A stretch of 64,000 bases of DNA from positions 14,952,564-15,016,563 of the forward strand of contig CM044957.1 in assembly GCA_024516035.1 (NCBI GenBank), in the 5' to 3' direction. Source of the DNA: Bactericera cockerelli (Eukaryota; Arthropoda; Insecta; Hemiptera; Triozidae). Of this stretch, positions 58,293 through 64,000 are shown in pieces. The notes beneath the pieces were generated by a model that was given only the letters and a program-made list of their open reading frames with translations, did no database searches and was not told where the DNA came from. A program made the position numbers and the translations under genes. The first letter of the stretch is position 1. Each line of letters begins with the position of its first letter.

Positions 58293-58998
58293 AGTATCCC
58301 GTAGTAAACAACACTAGTATCCCGCAATGTCGAATGTAGTGTAATGTTCTCAGCCCTTCTGGCTGTTTGCTCAGTTCGTTTTATGGCTTATCTCTGTCCA
58401 GAAGCTCTTTTCAGTCGAATGGTTCCACATTTCTCGTAATGGGACTACCTGTCCTGCCCCGACAGGTTAAATGAAGCACTATATGCATTTATATATGTTG
58501 AGTACTTTGGCCTCATTTTGTAACTGATTTTAGAATGTCTACTGATCATAACCAATTTTTTCTTGGACGACCAAATGCCACACTAACTACTGATGTTCAT
58601 TCTTCACCAATGGCGACTTAAAAAAGCTTTTTTTTTGATGTTGATTAACTCATTTTCTTATCTCTCAAGTTATCATATTCCGTTGGGATTTTCTTGTAAC
58701 ATTCAGGGTTTTTATACCGTACAGTTCTAAATTTCAGGATATAGATATTGGTATAAGTTCAATTGTTTTATTGAAACATGCTTTGGGCCTTCAGACAGTC
58801 ACATTCTGATTTGTTGAAATCAGAAGGCGGTTCTTCTTCTATATCACAGAACCTGGTCCGCTTAGATTCCAGTGTGAAACATAACATTTATACACATGTC
58901 GTATAAAGCAGTAAAACTATTTTAAAAGTAATTTAACAAATAATATAACTCGAGTTATGTGACAAATAGCTCCACCTGCTGAAATAAATGTTTTTCAG
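58293..58998. other. no gene seen
   Basis: Unique sequence; nothing recognised. Confidence 0.4.
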
Positions 58999-59214
58999 TA
59001 TGACATAAAAGTCGACCATCCAACATTCTCCGAGATATTGATCTTTCAGTCGGTTCGGTCAAGTGTCTTTTTTATGTTTAAAGCAAAGCATGATGGTCGT
59101 CTCTACCAATGCAATAAACGTTTTAGTGACTGTATTAGAGAGGTAAATTTGAACAAATCAAAAAGTGGAGCTTTGGTGCTCGAGAGCATTGTGGAAGATT
59201 ATTCAGATGATGAA
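58999..59214 (+). CDS. candidate exon of 72 codons, unknown protein
   Basis: The acceptor is AATGTTTTTCAG. One frame is open for exactly 72 codons to a GTAAGC donor (phase 0 to 0), or for two more codons to a TAA at 59221-59223 if it is terminal. The peptide is protein-like: YDIKVDHPTFSEILIF, FFMFKAKHDGRLYQCNKRFS, then an acidic end LESIVEDYSDDE. No family is recognised. Confidence 0.45.
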
Positions 59215-59447
59215 GTAAGCTAAGGCAAATGATAGAATCCTGACAAAACCCACATCAATATTGAGAAAAGAGAGGTAAGCCATGCGGGACCACCATCGCC
59301 TCTCAGTTTGTCTTATCGACCTTGGCAAATGATAAACTCTGCGGAAGGTAAGCACTTGACGAGTTTATTGTTTGTAGCATTTTCAGTCCTGAAAGTGCTA
59401 TTATGATGCCGTCTCTCTCGCATACTAGAAAATTTCAATCCATTAGT

Positions 59448-59512
59448 TGATACCGGATCCACGCGAAAGCTGCATTACCAGGCTAACGCCTTGACCTACC
59501 GATGCATGCTGA
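59448..59512 (-). repeat. tRNA-like relic (second type, diverged)
   Basis: On the minus strand GGCGTTAGCCTGGTAATGCA resembles the D-arm/anticodon part of the relic at 20234-20295 (GGCGCTAGTCTGGTAATCCA). The B-box area is degraded. Confidence 0.35.
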
Positions 59513-60515
59513 TGCCGCTGGTCAGTAGAGGAATAAGGACGCTTGAGTTGAAATGTACAACATGTTTGATAGTGCCGGTGCACACTTGTTCAATACGTCA
59601 GTTCAGGTAATTGTTGCCATCAGTCTTTTTAATGAACTTGTTGTCCAAATTATTCCGATCAATCACCAAATACATTCAAGAATAATGAGGATTGTTTCGT
59701 ATTTCGACAAAAAAAAAAAAAAGATTTCCAAATGTACAAATTCAATATTAATGAACTTAATATATCAAAAATGTGTGTCACTTAATTTATTTGGGTACCC
59801 AGATTCCTTGAAACAAGAATTACTTGTTTGTTATATTTTTTTTAGGTCAATTAACCTTTCTTGACGTTTAGTTAGGTTAAGTATCAACTGACGCTTTCAA
59901 GTAGGAACTGCTGGCTTTTGATGATATGCTGAGTCTTTCTTTGCTGAAATATGATCAATGTTTCTCTGTTTGATTGGATATATGGTATTGCTCATTTAAC
60001 CTCATGTTCGATTTTTCTCATAAATTAGATATACAGAACTATTATTTATTAATAGCTCTCCGAGAACAATAAACAACACGCTTCTGGTAGTGAATTGCAA
60101 ATCAATATCTCTGACAATAGTCCCAGAGTTAATCAATGTTCTCATAATAATTCTTCATTTATTTCCAACATATTATTGTTATTAGTTATGACATTTATTT
60201 TCTTTCTTTCCTTCTTCTTTATTTATTTTCTTTCTTCTCCTACTTCTTCTTTCTCTTCTAAACTTAAGCGAGATTTGTTCAAGACCAAACATGGAGAGAT
60301 GTAACGAGCTATTTCTTTCGAATTATTTGCTCTCAATTTCTAATTAGTGAGCAGTTTATGAGCTCTCGTTCTTGTTTTTATGATTTATATTATTTTCATT
60401 CTATGCACTGAGTGATTCCATGTATCCTAGGATTCAACTAGTCATGGCACATCAGTCTGATCGTCATGTAAATGAGGAGCATCCAGTGGAATTACCGTCA
60501 TATTGAATTACTCAC
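59513..60515. other. no confirmed gene
   Basis: AT-rich sequence. A plus-strand frame ending MAHQSDRHVNEEHPVELPSY with a stop at about 60503-60505 looks protein-like but has no acceptor I can support. Confidence 0.3.
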
Positions 60516-60524
60516 CTCGGCCAT
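60516..60524 (-). CDS. possible first coding exon of three codons (Met-Ala-Glu)
   Basis: On the minus strand a near-ideal start context (TCACCATGGCC) is followed after three codons by a consensus donor (GAG then GTGAGT). A pyrimidine-rich stretch lies just upstream. If real it would be the 5' end of a minus-strand gene with its next exon in phase 0. Nine bases of coding sequence is thin evidence. Confidence 0.2.
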
Positions 60525-62386
60525 GGTGAGTTGAAAGAAAGATGATGAAGATTTGTTATTGAGAATAGACAAACCAATAGTCAACTGAACTTCTATAATT
60601 ATGGATATTTCTTGGGTTTTATTGTTCATCAAACAAATGTGTATAATGGCTGTAGAGAAAAACCTTATTTTACACTACTCTTGCGCATCCTTTTTGAATT
60701 GTTTCTGTTTTAGCCCATCAGAGGAACACATTCGATTTCATACAGTCATAGAGCCAATTTAATACCAACCACATCAACCAAAATAGTATTTAGTTCAAGC
60801 TGCATCACAGATGTGCAACTGGGAATGAAGAAGAAATTAATACAATAAACTGTGAATATTCAGTGTGAATGAATTGTTTGAATTCAGTTGTCGATTGCCC
60901 GTTTATAATGAGAGGGTACCCGAACCAGTCAGTGCGAGCGCCATCAACAGTTATGTCATTAATATTTATTTCTGAGTGTTTCTACCAATTGGTCTGAACC
61001 GGAGAATCCACATTTTTGAAAACCAGAAACCCTACTTTTGACTTGGTGCCAACAGTAAGATAGATAGGCTGCAGCAAACAATCAAATTCGTATCATTTTT
61101 TTATTCAATTTAATGTTTTTTTTATTTTATATTAATATTTAATAATTATCAGAGCCGATCAATGTATCCTTGGACAACTTCAACAAGTGCACGAATGTCA
61201 CAGTTACAGTTAGTCATGATGCTGAGAGATCTGATAATATTTTGAATTGATTAAAGTTGTTGTACTAAATTTATTTAGAAAACGAACATATTTTTTACAG
61301 CTGCAATTTCCTGCTACTTTTTGTATAATAATTTCCAGAAACAAAGTATCAATTTGTCTGATACACATTTAAGAATAAGTATTTGGTACTGTAGTCTGCT
61401 TGATATTTCTTATTGACGTTGTTTCAAACTTACGTATTATTTAGTCCAATCAGTCTATTTTTATACAGTGACTTTCAATGACCAAACTTAAAGCATTAAA
61501 TAGGGAAAGTTAGTGACCGATTGTTACATTTTATATGCTTCATTTTATACTATAGCAGAAAAATACATATTTGGAAAACCAGTCAATGTACCAAGTAACA
61601 TTGGCTTAAGGCGTCTGAACTTGCGACCTAAGGTCCCTGCTGCGCAAAAGTCCTGTCGCCAGGAAAACGCAAGTTCCGCAAACTTACTGTAATCTGAAGT
61701 TCTAATCTTCCTGATACGATAATCTGGCCGTGTCATCAGGCTGGATACAGGTCCGTGTAATTAATCTGACAGAGCCTTCATGATATATTTATTACTCACT
61801 ATTTACATAGAGTAATTATACACATTAAGATGTTGCTGTAATTATGCGTGTCTCTTTATTTATTTACATAAGTGCGTTGTAAATTTCATGTCTCGCGACC
61901 ACATGAAGATTGGCGGACGATAAAAGTTTTAATGTGGGGGTAGAGAGATGTTCGCGATCTGGTAAGTGGTTCGTGTTGGTAGAGAGGTTCTCAGTCCATA
62001 GAAACAGTGGATCAACCTTCCGGACCGAAAAGCTTTATTTATACATCTGTAGATATAAAATAATGTATTTGCTTCGTGTGACGAGAGAAAATAAAACTGT
62101 TTTCACCCAGCACTTGCAGGGGTAAATCATGTACACTAAAAAGTTCAAAGGCGAAATTAAGAGACAAAATCGAGATAACAAGTTTCAGTCAGAACTTACA
62201 TTTCCCCATTCAAAACAATACGCAAAATCGAGACTGAAGTCCACAGAGGTTTACAGAAATTTCTTTTAATTCCACCCTAGTACTGTATTTACAATACAAA
62301 ATGGTTCAATTTTCTCATATGTCAAATAGTCTCTGGGAGGATCCGTTTAAGAATACCGAATCATACATATCATTTGTTTGATTCAT
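60525..62386. other. no gene seen
   Basis: AT-rich sequence. A GC-richer patch at 61610-61740 has an open minus frame but no splice sites. Confidence 0.4.
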
Positions 62387-62634
62387 TTAGTTAAATGCAG
62401 ACTGTGAAAGTGACACAGCTAATCCCTTCATACGAGCAATAATTACTTGTGGAATGTCCTTGTACTGGCGATTCTCTATTCGTTGGGAACAGCTGTCGTT
62501 TCCTACCAGGCGGATAGTTACAATGTATGTGCTGACACCGCAGGGGTCCCCAGGACCCCAGACCTCGAGTCCGATAGACACTGACCACAGGTTGGGACAC
62601 ACTTTTATTACTCTTGCCAGTGGTGTGAAGACTG
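62387..62634 (-). CDS. candidate terminal exon, unknown protein
   Basis: The acceptor on the minus strand is CATCTGACTTTAG. A phase-1 frame of about 82 codons runs to TAA. The region is clearly GC-richer than its flanks. The peptide reads CPNLWSVSIGLEVWGPGDPC, then YIVTIRLVGNDSCSQRIENR and a short C-terminus; three Cys and beta-strand-like alternation suggest an extracellular domain. A second minus frame and one plus frame are also open. A variant poly(A) signal (ATTAAA) lies at 62270-62265. The family is not recognised. Confidence 0.4.
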
Positions 62635-63399
62635 CTAAAGTCAGATGAAAGGATGTTCGTGAACAACAAAAATAGGACATATCCCAGAAATTTTCCGATT
62701 TTGGGGAAAATTCTCTGGTATATGGCTTTTTTTGTGTTGACATCACAAAACGTTTGGAAAACCAAACGATCCCTGCACCGTAAAATTCCGAGTTGCTCAA
62801 ATTCCTGAATAGTTCCTCGATTTTTTAACTGGGCAATAAATGTTTAAAATCTTGAAAATTCCTTGGCAGGAGAAAGGATAGTTTGAAACCGCTATCTAAG
62901 GAGATTTTCTTAATTCCGGGAAATCTTCTCCTCCCCCATCAACCTGAAATATGTTTCGACCACGCCACTTCTTCCATCGTGGTCTCCGATCATTAGGTCG
63001 GGCGCAGACATCGAATTATAAATCATTTCCCTTGATTTCATGTTCTCTCGATGATGAGTTTTGATTTTATTATCAAGCATGGTGATGGTGAGAGGTTCTG
63101 ATCTTGTAAGTAGTGCTGATAGTAATGGTCTTCACAATGAGTCCGGATTGAAAAAGCAGACGGCATCATAGCTATAGAAGCTGGGCTAAGTAGCTACTGG
63201 CATGTTGTTGGAGAAGCATTACAGTCTTAGTAGAGTTTCTCACCCAAACCATCAATGGTATTGAGACCCAGGAAAATTTAGGCTCATTAGTATTGAGAAA
63301 AGATATCAAAACATTCATCTATCATCACATTCAAATTTTTGTATTTGATGTACAATTGAAAACTTGTACTTATGTATATCGTGCGGAGTTGTTCTACAG
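62635..63399. other. no gene seen
   Basis: Unique sequence; nothing recognised. Confidence 0.4.
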
Positions 63400-63510
63400 A
63401 AGGATGTACAAAAGCTATTGGGGCTGTTGTTTCTCGGGCCAATTGAACGATTTTTAAGCCTCTTAAAGACAGAAATAACGAATATTACAAGAAAAGAAAT
63501 TTTCACCAAG
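63400..63510 (+). CDS. possible exon, helical protein
   Basis: The acceptor is GAGTTGTTCTACAG. The next 37 codons read as amphipathic helix (KDVQKLLGLLFLGPIERFLS, then KTEITNITRKEIFTK) up to a weak donor GTTGGT; the frame stays open to a stop at about 63625. The minus strand is also open. Listed because of its protein-like composition and good acceptor. Confidence 0.3.
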
Positions 63511-64000
63511 GTTGGTATTAATTTCTGTATAAGTTCTCCTAAATTCCAGGTTCCGGCATGTTCATTCATGTCATACCTAAAGATTGTTATCAAGTATCTT
63601 TTTATGGGAGATTATTGTGTTCTGTAAAATATGTAATAGTCTGGCTGGGGAATATAAACAGGGAGTAGACCAGCATTGGCTTGGTTCTTGGGGCCTTTGT
63701 CAATTATTAGCCTTCTTGTAAAGATAGTGGTAGAAGTGCTGAGTCATTCCTCCACTGTCTGGCTACCATCGTTACGTACGCATCTTTTTTTTTTTTTTTG
63801 TGGTTACGTCGCTTTACTCATGTATATACACGGGTTTTACCTCATTCGAGAAATCAAACTGTACTACATGACCTCACCCAGCTGAGTTGGCCGGAAACGC
63901 GTCACGAGAATTAGATTGAATGTCCATCAAGTCTTAACTCGCTGGATGTCGCTTAACTTCGTGTTTGAGGGACCGTGTATTCACATGCTCGCGCTGGCTC
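63511..64000. other. no gene seen
   Basis: Contains a 15-base T-run near 63786. No other feature was supported. Confidence 0.4.

Noticed and set aside
1..64000. CRISPR arrays, operons, phage or virus genes
   Set aside because: None was seen; short direct repeats are tandem duplications or minisatellites without spacers.

Overview
The window looks like nuclear DNA of an arthropod, most likely an insect. It is AT-rich, has almost no long ORFs, and carries GT-AG splice sites, tRNA-derived and 5S-like elements, a jockey/CR1-like LINE, a DD34E Tc1-like transposon and a short Helitron. Nothing bacterial was seen (no operons, ribosome binding sites or CRISPR arrays). The order of insect cannot be fixed by eye. 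Most of the 64 kb reads as intron and intergenic sequence, and I recognised no host gene by name.

Layout. At 0.8-2.1 kb two genes appear to converge tail to tail. A plus-strand gene ends with exons 794-862, 1362-1468 and 1534-1653 and has AATAAA signals at 1661 and 1697. A minus-strand gene ends in a 311-bp terminal exon (1828-2138) with AATAAA at 1787-1782. Further minus-strand exon candidates at 50170-50230, 25295-25358 and 14890-15094 have matching intron phases and may be the 5' part of that gene, a type II-like membrane protein with introns of 10-25 kb. Possible small exons lie at 11526-11559 and 8990-9084. A nested ORF (165 codons, one membrane segment) is at 23381-23936 minus. Other splice-bounded exon candidates are at 13311-13517, 14518-14640, 15577-15791, 58999-59214 and 63400-63510 (plus), and 57942-58230, 60516-60524 and 62387-62634 (minus).

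Mobile DNA. From 2358 to 6503 lies a rearranged Tc1-like transposon. Its two arms are inverted copies that both end in the same 3' terminus, and it is flanked by TA. A 5'-truncated LINE (2611-5477) sits in the left arm. Its reverse-transcriptase ORF is open and carries an in-frame 33-bp minisatellite (16 units, Ser-Thr-Pro-rich). Other elements are a 207-bp foldback MITE (467-673), two copies of one tRNA-derived SINE (20552-20758 and 47575-47780), several other tRNA-like relics, a 231-bp Helitron (27887-28117), a 5S rRNA-like copy (45192-45316), LINE relics (34725-34985 and 36290-36510) and a degenerate transposase-like locus near 56-57.3 kb where one 11-13-base word recurs eight times on both strands.

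Repeats and assembly. There is a 29-bp minisatellite at 20.3-21.4 kb, two short exact or near-exact tandem duplications, and a ~0.4-kb direct duplication at 40.1-41.0 kb whose copies differ mainly by single-base indels, which may be an assembly artefact. All gene models are unproven: they rest on splice-site shape, open frame, phase agreement and codon look, read by eye without searches.
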